This document shows, in pieces, positions 45,745 through 57,990 of a stretch of 64,000 nt of DNA. The DNA lies in assembly GCA_027257055.1 (NCBI GenBank), contig JAPVLO010000133.1, positions 124,001 to 188,000 on the forward strand, read 5' to 3'. The position numbers and the translations under genes were made by a program. The notes under the pieces are model-generated. The model was not told where the DNA came from, did no database searches, and saw only the letters and a program-made list of their open reading frames with translations. Origin of the DNA: Cephalopachus bancanus (Eukaryota > Chordata > Mammalia > Primates > Tarsiidae). Position 1 is the first letter of the stretch. Every line of letters starts with the position of its first letter.

Positions 45745-46215
45745 TATAGCAATATAAATCAAAAGTTTCAAAAATGTGTGTATTAGATGCTCATTATCAT
45801 CCATCATTTGGGAAATGCAACTCAAAACCACAGTGTGATACCAGCTCATGCTTATTAGGATGACTACTACCAAAACAAACAAAAAAGCAGAAAACAGCAA
45901 GTATTGGTGAGTATGTAGAGAACCTGGGAACCTTGTGCAATGCTAGTGAGACTGTTAAATGGTGCGGCTGCTATGGAAAACAGTATGGAGGGTCCTCAAA
46001 CAATCAAAAACAAAACTGTCACATGATCCAGTGATTTCATTTCTGCCTATCTCCAAAAGAATTAAGAGCAGAGACTGGGAGAGACATTGTACAACCACAT
46101 CTGTAGCAGCGTTATTGGCAATTGCCAAAAGGTAGTAGCAACCCAAGTGTCCATGGATGGATAAACAAAATGTGACTTATACATACGCAGCTTTTAAATG
46201 GCAAAAACTACTGAC
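45745..46215 (+). mobile_element. Old L1 ORF2 C-terminal fragment
   Basis: GGGAAATGCAACTCAAAACC, GTGATACCAGCTCATGCTTA, ACAGTATGGAGGGTCCTCAA and CCAAGTGTCCATGGATGGAT follow the order of the ORF2 3' end of older L1s. No open frame. It is ended by or adjacent to mariner copy 4. Confidence 0.85.
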
Positions 46216-46230
46216 ACACACGCACACATA

Positions 46231-46800
46231 TGGGGGGAACCCCAAAAAACAGAATTATCTTTTGGAGGGCGGACCACTCGTACAGGCTTTCCTTGCTAAG
46301 AAAGTGTTCTAGGAACCCATCGGTATCAGTGTACCAGCTAGTGTTGTTGCAAGAGGCTGCGTTCTGCTTCAGTGAGTTTTTCTGGGAGATTATTTCAAAT
46401 CATTTGCTCATTTAATGATAGGTAATTTATGAGCACACCTGCCCACACTGCGCTGAGTGTTCAGCAGTTTTTGACCAAAAATGGCATGACCCCCGTGCCA
46501 CGTCCTCCCCATTCACCTGATCTAATCTTGAGCAACTTTTTTTGTTTCCTTGAGTGAAAAAAAGCCATCAAAGGAAAATGTTTTGTTATTGTGAAAGAGG
46601 TGAAACAAAAAACAGCAGAAGCACTAAAATGCACCACAATTGATGAGTTCAAAAAACTGTTTTGGGCAGTGGAAAAAGCATCCTGATAGGTGTTAGCATC
46701 AGATGGAGAGTACTTTGAAGGTGACTGAAGTTTCAACACATAAAAATAAATATACGATTTTTTTACAAATAAATTCCAGTTTTTTTGCCCCCTCCCCCCA
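46231..46800 (+). mobile_element. Mariner deletion derivative, copy 4 (best ends)
   Basis: 570 bp. The left TIR TGGGGGGAACCCCAAAAAAC follows TA (46229-46230), and the right end GCCCCCTCCCCCCA precedes TA (46801-46802). The inner TIR (AGAATT / AATTCC) also matches. The interior retains 5' UTR (CTCGTACAGGCTTTCCTTGC, CAGTGTACCAGCTAGTGTTG) joined to the 3' half of the transposase, with frame breaks. The plus-strand order places the transposase relic at about 46390-46735. HTH domains and the first catalytic Asp are absent. Confidence 0.92.
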
Positions 46801-46802
46801 TA

Positions 46803-48599
46803 CCTGGAAAGGTCAACATCATAAAGTAAAACTGGAAGAAATTTCATTGGACAGTGGGTTAAGGGAGAGTTTTCTTTTCTATTTAAAGATTTTTTTGCTG
46901 TTACTAAAATTTCTTTAAATGTGAATATAATTTATTTGGATATTTACAAAATACAAAGTTGCATTCATTTTTTAAAAGTTATAATTGGAAAGTTTCATTC
47001 ACAAAGGGATGAGAATCCTTAGTGCTTACAAGGTAATCTGAACTAAGTAAGCAAAGGAATCTCCTGGTTATTTTCCAATATTCCCCTAGTTTAGTACCAG
47101 AAACCCAGAAGCTATGAATTTTACGCACATCCTGTCACTGAGTCTTCAGCATGCATATTGGTTTCATGCATTTTTTTTTATTCGGGCAGTCTTCTTCAGA
47201 AGAGCTTATTCTCAATGCAGAGAGAATGACTACGCCTGCATCTGTTAGTACACACATGGCACAGTTGTGACCAGGTTGTAATCTGGTGTTCTGCGGTCGT
47301 TCCTTGGCCCCTGGAAAGATTGGTATCCTGCAGAGAGCTCTGTACCCATCCAGTCCCTTTTTCCAGCCCAAGCACTGCTAGAATAGATTGTCTCCTCAGG
47401 GTAAAACCAACTGACTTTCGATTCACCCACTGGCAGCCACCCAGCCCTATCTGGACGAGCAGGTCTCGCTGAACGGCGGACTTCAATATTTCTTCTCTAC
47501 AGCATTTATCAGCTGTTTTCAAGCTGTTGAAATGATCTTAGCAGTGCCATTCCAAGTCATCTCTCACTCCCCTTCCCTGCCACCATTGTCCTTTGAAACA
47601 CAGCTTCCGCCCTGTGCCTGGGCATATTTATCTTTCAGCCTGGGTGCCCATGAGGCCTGTGGAAGTTATCAATCAAACCAATTTTATGAGGCTCCTTTGT
47701 GAAAGTGCTGCAAGCCATTGGACAAAAATCAATGGAGAAATAAACAATGGAGGAGCAAATGTTTAAGCTCAATTAAATTAAGGAGTTTATAGTTGAATCT
47801 CAAAATGTAGATCTATTAGAGAGGGAAGTGGCTTAGGAGGAATGCAGCCGGTCTACTGACTTTTATCCAAGTAACCTGCTCTCAGAATCCAGCCTCAATG
47901 CATCGGAACTAACAACAGCCATAACTCGTCCAGCTGATGATGGAAATTCCATTTAAAAAAGGAAAAAAACATCTTCCTTAATGTTCACATTCTGGGAGAA
48001 ACGAAGAATAGACTTAAAGGGTTGGCTATTTTGTTGAGCAAAAGTCATGAGGGATTTTTTAAATGTGCAAATGTACATCAGGAGCTTAACTTAGATTAAG
48101 ACCAAGTTGTTTTTTTTGATATCAAGAAACCAGCTTTGCTCCCAGGCAGCTGAGGAAACAAAAAAAAAGGGTATTAACTGAAAAGAAACCCAGTCACCTG
48201 GAAGTCAAAGAGCCCACGGTAAAAGGTGACAGACAGAAATCGTGGTTGGCATCAGTGAGCCTGGAATGTTGTGTGTTCAAATCCTGCTGTGTTGTTGGGC
48301 TCCCTTATATTACTCTCATCATGTCTGCAAGTCTGTTGGATCCAGCAGTCATATCAAAGATGCTCAGAGGAGTGAGGAAAAGAGAGTCCAGTGTTGAAGC
48401 TTTCTGGAGATGACAGCAAGGAGAATGATTGTCAGGAGAGAGCAGAGAAGCAAAGCTGTGGTATGGGTCAACTCACTCAAATCCCACGTTCCCAAAACCT
48501 ACCAGAGAAAGAAAAGCTTCCGGATGAAGGAAGCAGATTAGATCCAGCCCTAATGTGGGCAGGGATACCCTGGTGGCAGCTGTGTGGGTTCTAACACTC
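46803..48599. other. Long interval without a recognised gene
   Basis: No named repeat except possibly MIR-like words at 48240-48330. The sections 47180-47530 and 47560-47850 have balanced composition and may hold regulatory DNA. Overlapping antisense frames at 47135-47522 are in three frames at once and unsupported. Confidence 0.4.
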
Positions 48600-48735
48600 T
48601 TATGGAGCAAAAATTCTGTGCCCTGCCATGTACATCATCTCTTCTAGGCAGCTATGATTGTGGTTCTCCTCTTGGGGATGAGAAAACTGAACTGTGAAGG
48701 GAGAGTTCAATAATTAATCTAAGGTCACATGGTAA
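48600..48735 (+). mobile_element. MIR SINE fragment
   Basis: TGCCATGTACATCATCTCTT, GGGATGAGAAAACTGAACTG and CTAAGGTCACATGGTAACAG follow MIR order. Confidence 0.7.
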
Positions 48736-49754
48736 CAGGAGGTGGTTGGGAGTGCAGGAGGAACTGAGTCTCACCTCTGCATTGGTCCACCATGTCTCTC
48801 TCCCTCTCGATGGCACCCACTCTAATGCTCAGGGATTCCTTTATGCCTGACTTAGGCGCTCCTGGAAACTTACTGTCTAATGGCAGGCCACCACATCCAG
48901 GATACCAAGTCCTTATCCCGCCTTGCCGTAGCCAAGTGAAATGACCCCTGTGTTCTGCTAGCATCCAGCCACCATCTGTAGGTCCAGGAGTATAGGGACA
49001 TTTCCCTTTTCTAGCTGTGTCTCCTCACCAGCTATTTTCCCCATCAGAAAATCTGTGCTCCAAATTGCTTATTGAACACACAAAGACGAGCACACAAAGA
49101 GTTTAATCTCACCATTGTAAACTGAATATCCATGCCTAATCTTCTTTTCTTGATCAGCTCAGGAAGAGAAATTTCACATTGAATTGGAACTGATAAAGTT
49201 CACTTTAAAAGAGGCTTTTCTTGACTTAAAAGAAATTAGTACAAGTAATTCATGTTCTTACAGAAAAATTAGAAATTTCAGATAAGCAAAGAGAAAAAAG
49301 AAATGAAACTGCCCATAATCCCAGGGTCTGGAGATAAGTCATATCCATGCTTTGACATGGAGCCTCTTGTCTGTGAATAATGCTGTGTGAACTGATGGCT
49401 TTTCTGGAAAACCATCAGGCATGTGCCAGAATTCCAACCGACACAGGTGTTGCCATCGTCATCACAACTGTGTGGATTGATGCTGGGTATTGCAGGGGCT
49501 GATTTCAGAATCACAGGAGGAAACAAACAGTAACAATAGCAGCTGAAACACCTCTGTAAGTGGAACATGTCTTCTGGTGCTTTCTCCACAACTTTTTGTA
49601 GTTATAAAAGCCCTTTGGGACCAACTAACCCAGTGGGTCTCATTGCAAGTACAATCAGTAGAAAGAGCCTCTCCTGTCAGCCTCCTCTCCACAAAAGATT
49701 CACTGCCTTTGCTGCTAATCTGGCATGGAAGTGATCAAGTCAGACTGTGTTTGA
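48736..49754. other. Interval without a recognised gene
   Basis: Higher GC in 48760-48960 without an exon signal. Antisense frames at 49278-49692 have no domain. Confidence 0.4.
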
Positions 49755-49768
49755 AAAATAAAAGCTCT

Positions 49769-50630
49769 CTACAAGGAACTCAAATGTGCCCAAAGGAAAA
49801 AAACCCAAACAGTCCCATTAAAAAGTGGGCAAAAGATATGAATAAACACTTCTCAAAAGAAGATATATGGGCAGTCAACAGACACATGAAAAAGTGCTCA
49901 GCCTCACTCATCATCAGAGAAATGCAAATCAAAACCACACTGAGATACTACCTAACCCCAGTAAGAATGGCCATCATTAATAAAACAAACAACAGATGCT
50001 GTCGAGGATGCGGAGATAAAGGAACGCTTCTACACTGCTGGTGGCAATGCGAACTAGAGCAACCTCTTTGGAACACAGTGTGATGATTTCTGAAAGAACT
50101 AGATTTGACCTTCCATGTGACCCAGCAATCCCCTTATTGGGACTATACCTGAAGGAACTCAAGTCATTTTACCAAAAAGATACCTGCATACTCATGTTTG
50201 CTGCAGCTCTGTTCACAATAGCAAACACATAGAACCAACTATGCTGCCCAGCGAAGCTGGACTGGATTAAATAAAGTGGTACATATACACAACGGAATAT
50301 TATGCAGCCATAAAGAAGGACAAACATATGGACTTTTAGCAACTTAGATGGATTTAGAGTCTACCATACTCAGTGATCTATCACAGAAACAAAAAACAGA
50401 GTACCATATGTTCTCACTCATAAGCAGACGTTGAGCAATTATCATAATACTATAAGAAAGGGATTGGCAGTAGTGGGGAACTGCCAGGGGAGGAGGGGTG
50501 AGAATGGTAGTTGAGGGAAACTGCCAGGTGAGGAAGGGACTCACCTTATCAAGGGTACCTGCATATTGAACTTCTGTATACCTAACCCTGAATTGTATCT
50601 TACATCTTTAAAATAAAATAAAAAATAAAT
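49769..50630 (+). mobile_element. L1 3' end (ORF2 C-terminus plus 3' UTR), 5'-truncated
   Basis: Classic ORF2 end: TGGGCAAAAGATATGAATAA, GAAATGCAAATCAAAACCAC, TGTGACCCAGCAATCCCCTT, GGAATATTATGCAGCCATAA, then a 3' UTR with TTGGCAGTAGTGGGGAACTG. A 69-bp-like local duplication of the AACTGCCAGG(G/T)GAGGA segment occurs in the UTR (about 50479 and 50519). Tail AAATAAAATAAAAAATAAAT. Flanking AAAAGCTCT before and after is a TSD. A 168-codon frame starting upstream at 49577 runs into ORF2 sequence and is broken, so the copy is dead. Confidence 0.9.
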
Positions 50631-50639
50631 AAAAAGAAA

Positions 50640-51080
50640 AGCTCTGTTTTTATCTGGACTTCAGGCTGGACCCATAACATAAATTATGCTACAAGGAGGA
50701 CTCTAATACATAAATCTTTGCAATTTAGCTGGATTAATTTATACATTGATATGTCCCAAGTGTGGAGAAGGCACCCAGTTCATGGCAAAAATTAACTCAT
50801 TTGGAAGAGATTTGGGGACAGGGAATTGCTACCCTTGGGGGTTCATCTTTAATGCTTAGTTTCATATTGTCAGAATCCCTAAGATGAGACCTGCAGTCAA
50901 GGTTCTGGTCCTTATAGCTGAACGACTCCAGCTTACTTCTCTAAACCTCTAGTTTATTTTATTTTTTCTCACTGGGTCTCTAAGGCTCCACATTCACCAT
51001 CAGCAGATAAACAACAATGAAGATATCTCAGAAGTCTCTAGGCTAAACTTTTCAGAAATTATTTTCAAGGATCTCTTTAG
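50640..51080. other. Single-copy interval, nothing recognised
   Basis: No gene or named repeat is seen. Confidence 0.4.
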
Positions 51081-51084
51081 CTAT

Positions 51085-51270
51085 TTCATTTTAATAGCTA
51101 CCACTTTTGTAACATTGTGTCAAGTACTCTACACTCAATATCTCATTATCTGATCCTGCCATTGGAGGTTGTTATTATGTCTACTTTACCAACCAGGAAC
51201 TGGGACTCAGACTTGCATAAATGTATACAACCACTAAGTAGCAGAACCTAGATTAAAGTGCCAATGCATG
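51085..51270 (+). mobile_element. MIR SINE
   Basis: CAAGTACTCTACACTCAATA, ATCTCATTATCTGATCCTGC, TTGTTATTATGTCTACTTTA and CAACCACTAAGTAGCAGAAC, in MIR order. Confidence 0.8.
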
Positions 51271-51289
51271 CTATTTTAAAACTCATCCT

Positions 51290-51591
51290 GGCCGGGTTTG
51301 GTGACTCAGCCTGTAATCCCAGCACTTTGGGAGGCCGAGGCGAGTGGATTGCCTGACCTGCGGGTTCAAGACTAGCCCGGGCAACTTGGCAAGACCTCGT
51401 CTCTACAATAAATCAAAAATTAGCCAGGCGGGTAGCACGTGACTGCAGTTCCGGCTACTTGGAAGACTGGGGTGGAAGGATCACCGCAGCCCAGCAGGTT
51501 GATGCTGGGGTGGCTGTGAGCATGCCACTGCTCTCCAGCCTTGGTGACGAAGTGAGACTCCAACTCAAAAAAAAAAAAAAGCAAAACAAAA
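51290..51591 (+). mobile_element. Alu, tarsier-type
   Basis: Starts GGCCGGGTTTGGTGACTCAG with A-rich tail AAAAGCAAAACAAAA. TSD AAAACTCATCCT (51278-51289) and AAAACCCATCCT (51592-51603). Confidence 0.95.
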
Positions 51592-51603
51592 AAAACCCAT
51601 CCT

Positions 51604-53207
51604 CCTGGTGAATAAATTCTGAAGTACTATTGGACAGTATGGTGACTACAATTGATAACAATATATTATATACTTGGAATCTGCAAAGAGTAGACCTTAA
51701 ATGCTCTCCCCACACACTGCAAAAAAAAAAGCATGTGACCTGATTGATATGCTAATTTGTTTGATTAATTCTCTCAGGATGTCTACATATTTCAACACAT
51801 CACATTGTGTGCTGTAAATATATACATTTTTTATTTGTCAGTTCTATCTTAATAAAACTGGCAGGAGCAAAGGGGAGCTTATCCTCTTAACCATTACTTG
51901 GTTATCCTCTTAACCATCACATTTGACAAGGGACATGGAAAACATCAATGCCCTCAAATGTAGGAAATGGGAATTTGAACTTTTGCTGAGTTCTGACTCT
52001 CTGATGATGAGTGAGGCTGAGTTAAATTGCAAAGATTTATATATTAGAGTCCTCCTTGTAGCTCTGGTGTCCCTTGATCACAGTGACTCCCTACAAGGCA
52101 GACCTTCAAACAATGATCTGAAGAGAAGAGGTCCAACTGGAGCCCTGTGGCCTCAACCAACCCTGTCTATCAAAGCAATCAGAAGAATGTTACACCAGGT
52201 GGCCATGATTCTCCGAGAACTGGGGGCATCATGAACTCTCCAGGGATAACACGGTGACTTTTAGAAATGTATGATTTTTTCCTACCAAAACACCAAAATG
52301 CTAAAATGCTGTTATCCAACTGAGTGTGTAACCACATTTGTGAAGCAAAATACAAAGATTTTTAATACAAAGACAATTAAGACGGCTACACTACAACCTT
52401 TTATGGTGGAAAGAATATTGTATTCTATTATGTAATTGGTAACTAATATTCAGATGGGTTAACAACACTATTCAGTTTTAAAGATAGCTTTATCAACTGA
52501 GAAAAATAAAGCCACATCCTGGAATATGATCTAAATGTGTTTTCTATAATGTAGTGTAAAACATAAATATAGAGTCGGGTATAAATGCCATGTAATGTGG
52601 TTTTTATATAAACTTTTTGTTCTCCTCACTGGATAATTCTGCTTCTTCCTGTTTTGTTGGAGCTGTGTTGATCTTTCTTAGGAGATTCTGTTTTCTTGGG
52701 CCAGGTTGGCTGCAGTTTGAAATTTTTCTGTGAGAGTCTGTATATTCCATCTCTACTTCTGAGTCATTCTCTTTGCTTTATGGCTTTTTTTTTTCTTCCT
52801 GCCTTTATACTCTGCATGTCTGCCCAATAATTGCATATTCCTCTAAACAGCAAAAGATATCTATAGATATATATCTGCAATGCTAGACATTAGTTTCATT
52901 TTTTCATTTGAACCTCTCTGTACTATAATTTTCTATAAGTACTTTCTAGTTTAAGCACCAGTTAGGTAACTAGTTAGTCAACAATATAGGGCATAAAAGC
53001 TCAGATATTTTTGGCGAATTTTTCTTTTATCAGTATGAACTATGCATCCAGTTTTACCTTTTAGTGCATTTCATCTTGGATGTATTTTGTCTACTATGTC
53101 AATGACAAAAATTTGTTTTTGTAGCCAATTGCCTCATACCTCTTTAAATACCCTCTTTTTTCCCCTGAAACTTCTGGCGCTAGATTTTTAAATCTGTGAA
53201 TCTGCTG
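51604..53207. other. Long interval without a recognised gene
   Basis: 51604-51860 resembles the end of an old L1 3' UTR-like region, without certainty. A tandem TTATCCTCTTAACCAT(T/C)AC occurs at about 51880 and 51902. A frame at 51923-52234 has no domain. Confidence 0.4.
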
Positions 53208-53213
53208 TGTGAT

Positions 53214-53285
53214 TGCCGGAGACCAGCTCAAGCCAGGTTCAGGGTACCCCAAAGGTGGAGACAGCATTGGCGACTGGGGGGAAGA

Positions 53286-53354
<69 letters not shown>

Positions 53355-54100
53355 GACTCCGGTCTAGTGCAGAAGCGATGTGTGTTATTGGGAATTACAA
53401 CGAGTCTTTTATACACAAAGTCAGATGTGGGAGGGGCGTCCCCACCCACCAGAAACCTTAATCCATGAAAATTTAATTAATGATTGCCTTTAAACCCTTT
53501 TCATATGATAATCTTAAAATCCCATAACAAAGGATAACCTAATCCGTGACTGACATATTCTATAAACCTTTTCATCCTAAACTGATTGATTTATGCCAAG
53601 TTAAACAATTCTACAGAAGCTTAAGTATTTACTTTACAAACGAAAGTGGCCCATCCCAGAATGTTTGGAATGTGGCCAAGTCCAAAGTTCACAGTGGGCT
53701 ACCTGCAAGTAACCCAGCCGCATTCTTTCAACAAAATGGCTGTGTTCTAAAACTATATTCTACAATTTACACCTTCAATAAATCCTAAGATCATGACCAG
53801 AAGCCTGTGACCAATACTAAGGCTCTTAGATGTGACACGAGTTTGAATTATAAGTTGTGTGAAAGCCAAAACTGCAGTTTGAGGAAGAATGGGAGCAATG
53901 AGCTTCTAAAGTTAGCTTGTGTTTGTCCCGGTCTCAGAGTTTTTATATTTTGAGCTCACAGGAGCTTAATCTGGTTAGTGCTGAGTAGAAAGGGGGAGGA
54001 AATGGGATCAATAGCTCCCGAACGCATCCTAGTGGTCTCGGGGTCAACGGCCCTTCCTGATCCCTAACGCTCAGTGGGCCTCCGTGGCCGGCTCCCAACA
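53214..54100 (-). mobile_element. Solo LTR, class II (ERV2/betaretrovirus-like), antisense
   Basis: 887 bp with plus-strand ends TGCCGGAGACC and GGCTCCCAACA. Read antisense it starts TGTTGGGAGCCGGCCAC, a start typical of ERV2/IAP-type LTRs. The 6-bp TSD TGTGAT (53208-53213 and 54101-54106) is the length expected for class II integrases. A (GA)n array lies near its U5 end (53285-53350). No internal sequence, hence solo. The three overlapping frames over 53196-53468 come from the microsatellite. Confidence 0.88.
53285..53350. repeat. (GA)n microsatellite inside the class II LTR
   Basis: About 66 bp of nearly pure AG repeat. In the sense of the LTR it is a CT tract close to the U5 end. Confidence 0.95.
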
Positions 54101-54320
54101 TGTGATAGAGAAGCTCAACACACTAACTTGTGTTGTGATTGCCAACATATTAGATGATTTCCTCTCTTGTCATTTTGTGCATCCAATTTTCCATGATTTT
54201 TTTAAATGATCTATTTTTTGTTCAGTTGATCCTGATACTGCAGGGTAGCTCCTCAGCTCTGATCCACTTCCTCCCCTGGCTGGCCTTCCTATTTTGTATA
54301 CTCTGTCATCCTGAAAACTA

Positions 54321-54890
54321 CGAGAGGGACCCCCCCAAAAAATTCAGAATTTATTTATTTTAAAAAGTGTGTTTATTCTTACATGTTTAAACGTCAGTCA
54401 CTTTCAAAGTCCTCTCCGTTTGATGCAATACACGTATGGAGATGATTTTTCCACTGCTCAAAACAGTTTGTGAATGTGTTGATGTTGATGCCTTTTAGTA
54501 CTTCTGCCATTTTTGGCTTTGCTTCTTCCACTTCAGCAAAATGTTTCCCTTTGAGAATTTTTTCATTTGGGGAAACAAAAAAGTTATCTGGGGCGAGATC
54601 AGGTGAGTAGGAAGGGTAGGACATGGGGGCCATGCCTTTTTTGGTCAAAATTTCTGAACACTAATATGGTGTGGGCAGGTGCACTGCTAAATCATTCATC
54701 ATCAAATGGGCAAATGCGTTGAAAGAATCTCCAAAATAAATTCCTTGAAGCAGATCACAGCCTCTCCCAGCAACACTAGCTGGTACACTGATGCCAATGA
54801 GTTCCTAGAACACTTACCTAGCAGGGAAGCCTGTACTACAAGGGGTTCATCCTCCAAAAGATAACTCTGGTTTTGGCAGGGCTCACCTTG
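54321..54890 (-). mobile_element. Mariner deletion derivative, copy 3 (best transposase relic)
   Basis: 570 bp between TA dinucleotides (54319-54320 and 54891-54892). The left end CGAGAGGGACCCCCCCAAAA and right end CAGGGCTCACCTTG are the TIRs. A minus-strand frame (54394-54648, 84 codons) is the C-terminal end of a mariner transposase: YSPDLAPDNFF (SPDLAPxDFF-type signature containing the third catalytic aspartate region), then an LKGIN block and CIASNGEDFESD at the end. The N-terminal half is absent, so it could not transpose by itself. Confidence 0.92.
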
Positions 54891-55205
54891 TATGTTTCCA
54901 AGCTCCAGGAAGCTGGGTGTCTGCAGCTGTGCCAGGCATATGCACCTATGCAAGCAGCAAGAGCGGTTGCAAGTGAAGGCCAAATACAGAGAGTGCTGTT
55001 GCATGCCACGTGCAAGGAGCAGGCATCTCCTTTCTCTGGGAACTGGGCAGAATTTCTCCTGTCCTGTTCTTATCATCATAGGTGCTGAGTGACAAGCGGG
55101 CACAGTCACAGTGCCTTGAGTACGTGGTACAAGCCCTGCCTCTGGCTGTACTGATCCTGCCAGCCCACTCTCTGGCCTCCCAGGGGTTCTGTGAGCTCCC
55201 TGTAG

Positions 55206-56080
<875 letters not shown>

Positions 56081-56081
56081 C

Positions 56082-56230
56082 GCTCCTCAAACTCCCACAT
56101 GCTTGCAAATCACCTGAGCATCACACAGAAAATGAAGACTCTAATTCAGTATTGTGGGGTGGGAACAGAGATGCCATATTGCTACCAAGCATCCTGGAGA
56201 TGCCGGTGCTGCTGGTCTGAGACCCGCCTT
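56082..56230 (+). mobile_element. MER-type hAT-Charlie MITE
   Basis: CGCTCCTCAAACTCCCACAT, GCAAATCACCTGAGCATCAC, CTAATTCAGTATTGTGGGGT and GGAGATGCCGGTGCTGCTGG follow the near-palindromic order of MER5/MER20-type non-autonomous elements. Confidence 0.6.
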
Positions 56231-56827
56231 TGCACTGCAAGGTCTGCGGGAGCCTGGCAGGCACCAGAGGTACCAGATGAGCTGTGACAATCACACATGC
56301 TCCCTGGCCCATCAGCGAGGGGAACTTCCTCTCTACTCCCCAGCCTTATGAACCTGGGAAAGCTGAACTCACCATTTGGAGCACCAGCTTTGCGTTCCAC
56401 AAAATACAGATGTTAGTCTCCATGCTTCTGCTTCCTGCAGTGACTCAGTGTGATTTTTAACCCACACAGTTCATAGGGGCATGACACCGACAAAGGGCAA
56501 CTCCAGGCTTCTGCCGTCAGGGCTGAGCTCTTGTGATGCAGGACAGAGTTTGTACTGGGGTCCACGAAACATGGCCTGGTAGGGAGGGCCTTATTCTCAG
56601 CTGTGACCTTGGCCCGTGAAGTTGTTCTGTGAGTGGAAGGGATTCAAGCAAAACTCCACACTTGCTTTATTCCCACAGACACACCTGCCCACGGGACAGA
56701 AATCAGCACATGGGGACCTCAATACAGAGCACCAGCAGGTTGGCTGCGTGGACTGGGAGGAAGAAGGTCATTCTGTGGCTCTTGTGCATGTGGCAGGAGT
56801 ACAGTTCTGTTTAAAACACCAACTCAG
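56231..56827. other. Higher-GC interval, no exon supported
   Basis: Overlapping frames occur in all three plus frames and on the minus strand, as in unconstrained GC-richer DNA. No domain, splice pattern or RNA gene is seen. Confidence 0.4.
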
Positions 56828-56828
56828 G

Positions 56829-56955
56829 GGCTGGGTATGGTGACTCACACCTGTAGTCCCAGCACTTTGGGAGGTCAAGGCAGGATTCCAGGAGTTTGAG
56901 ACAAGCTAGGGCAACATAGGGAGATCTCGTCTCTATTGAAAACAAAAACAAAACA
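56829..56955 (+). mobile_element. Alu left monomer (FLAM-like)
   Basis: GGCTGGGTATGGTGACTCAC to AGGGAGATCTCGTCTCTATT, then an AAAACAAAAACAAAACA tail. One monomer only. Confidence 0.75.
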
Positions 56956-57362
56956 GCACACGATTTTAAAAGGCACTTGTTAAAGTGGAAATCACAAAAA
57001 GTCAGGAGCCAAGAATGAGGCCATGCTTGGTGTTTCGAGGCAAAGCTTGTAGCCCTGAAATCATTTGACATTCATGTTTGCTTTGGACAGAGGGAATGGG
57101 AAGGAAGACAGGAAAGGCAGAGAAAAGAAGGAAGGAAACCAGCCTGACTGAGCAACCTGCTTCAGGCAGGCATTTTGCAAACAACGTGTAGTGGTGCGTC
57201 CACTGAGGCTGAAGTGAACACACCCCACCCCCAACACACCAGAAGAAGAGGGCGTGCCGCTGAAGAGAGTGCACTGAAGAGGGAGCAACTGGAAGCAGCA
57301 CAGTGGGAGGAGGAATTGGCCCAAACAGATGTTAAATTTTTTTCCTGATATTAGAAATTTAG

Positions 57363-57673
57363 GCTGGGTGTAGTGGCTCACACCTGTAATCCCAGCACTT
57401 TGGAGGCTGAGGTGGGAGGATTACTTGAGCCCAGGAGTTGGAGACCAGTCTGGGCAACATAGCAGGACCTCTCGTCCTTACAAAAAAATTTTTTTTAATA
57501 AAAAAATAAATCAAAAAATTAGCTGGGTGTGGTGGTGCACAACCTGTAGTCGCAACTACTCAGGAGGGTGAGGCAAAAGAATTGCCTGAGCCCGGGAGAT
57601 CAAGGCTACAGTGAGCTGTGATTGTGCCAGTGTAGTCCAGCTTGGGTAACAGAATAAGACCTCAACTCAAAAA

Positions 57674-57704
<31 letters not shown>

Positions 57705-57713
57705 GAAAGGAAA
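57363..57713 (+). mobile_element. AluJ-like dimeric Alu
   Basis: Full dimer, long A-tail with GAAA variants. Flanks AGAAATTTAG and AGAAATGTAG are an imperfect TSD. Confidence 0.9.
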
Positions 57714-57839
57714 AGAAATGTAGTTCAAGGTATAATCTTGCTGTTTACCCATACAGGCAAATATTTGGTTACAATTTAACTTTCAGAGGTCAATTAAATT
57801 AGCAGGTCAATTTAAAGATTTAGTCCTAGTAAGGCATGG

Positions 57840-57974
57840 TGGCTCATGCCTGTAATCCCAGCACTCTGGGAGGCCAAGGTGAGGATTGCTTGAGCCTAGG
57901 AGTTCAAGACCAGGCTGGGCAATGTGGCAAGACCTCATCCCTAAAATGAATGAATAAATAAAAAAGTTAAAAGA
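57840..57974 (+). mobile_element. Alu left monomer (FLAM-like)
   Basis: AAGGCATGGTGGCTCATGCC to AAGACCTCATCCCTAAAATG with a (TGAA/TAAA) tail. TSD AAAGATTTAGTCCTAG (57824-57839) and AGAAATTTAGTCTTGC (57975-57990), diverged but collinear. Confidence 0.85.
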
Positions 57975-57990
57975 AGAAATTTAGTCTTGC

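Noticed and set aside
49577..50083. 168-codon frame
   Set aside because: Second half is L1 ORF2 C-terminal sequence with a broken frame; first half is unrelated flanking DNA.
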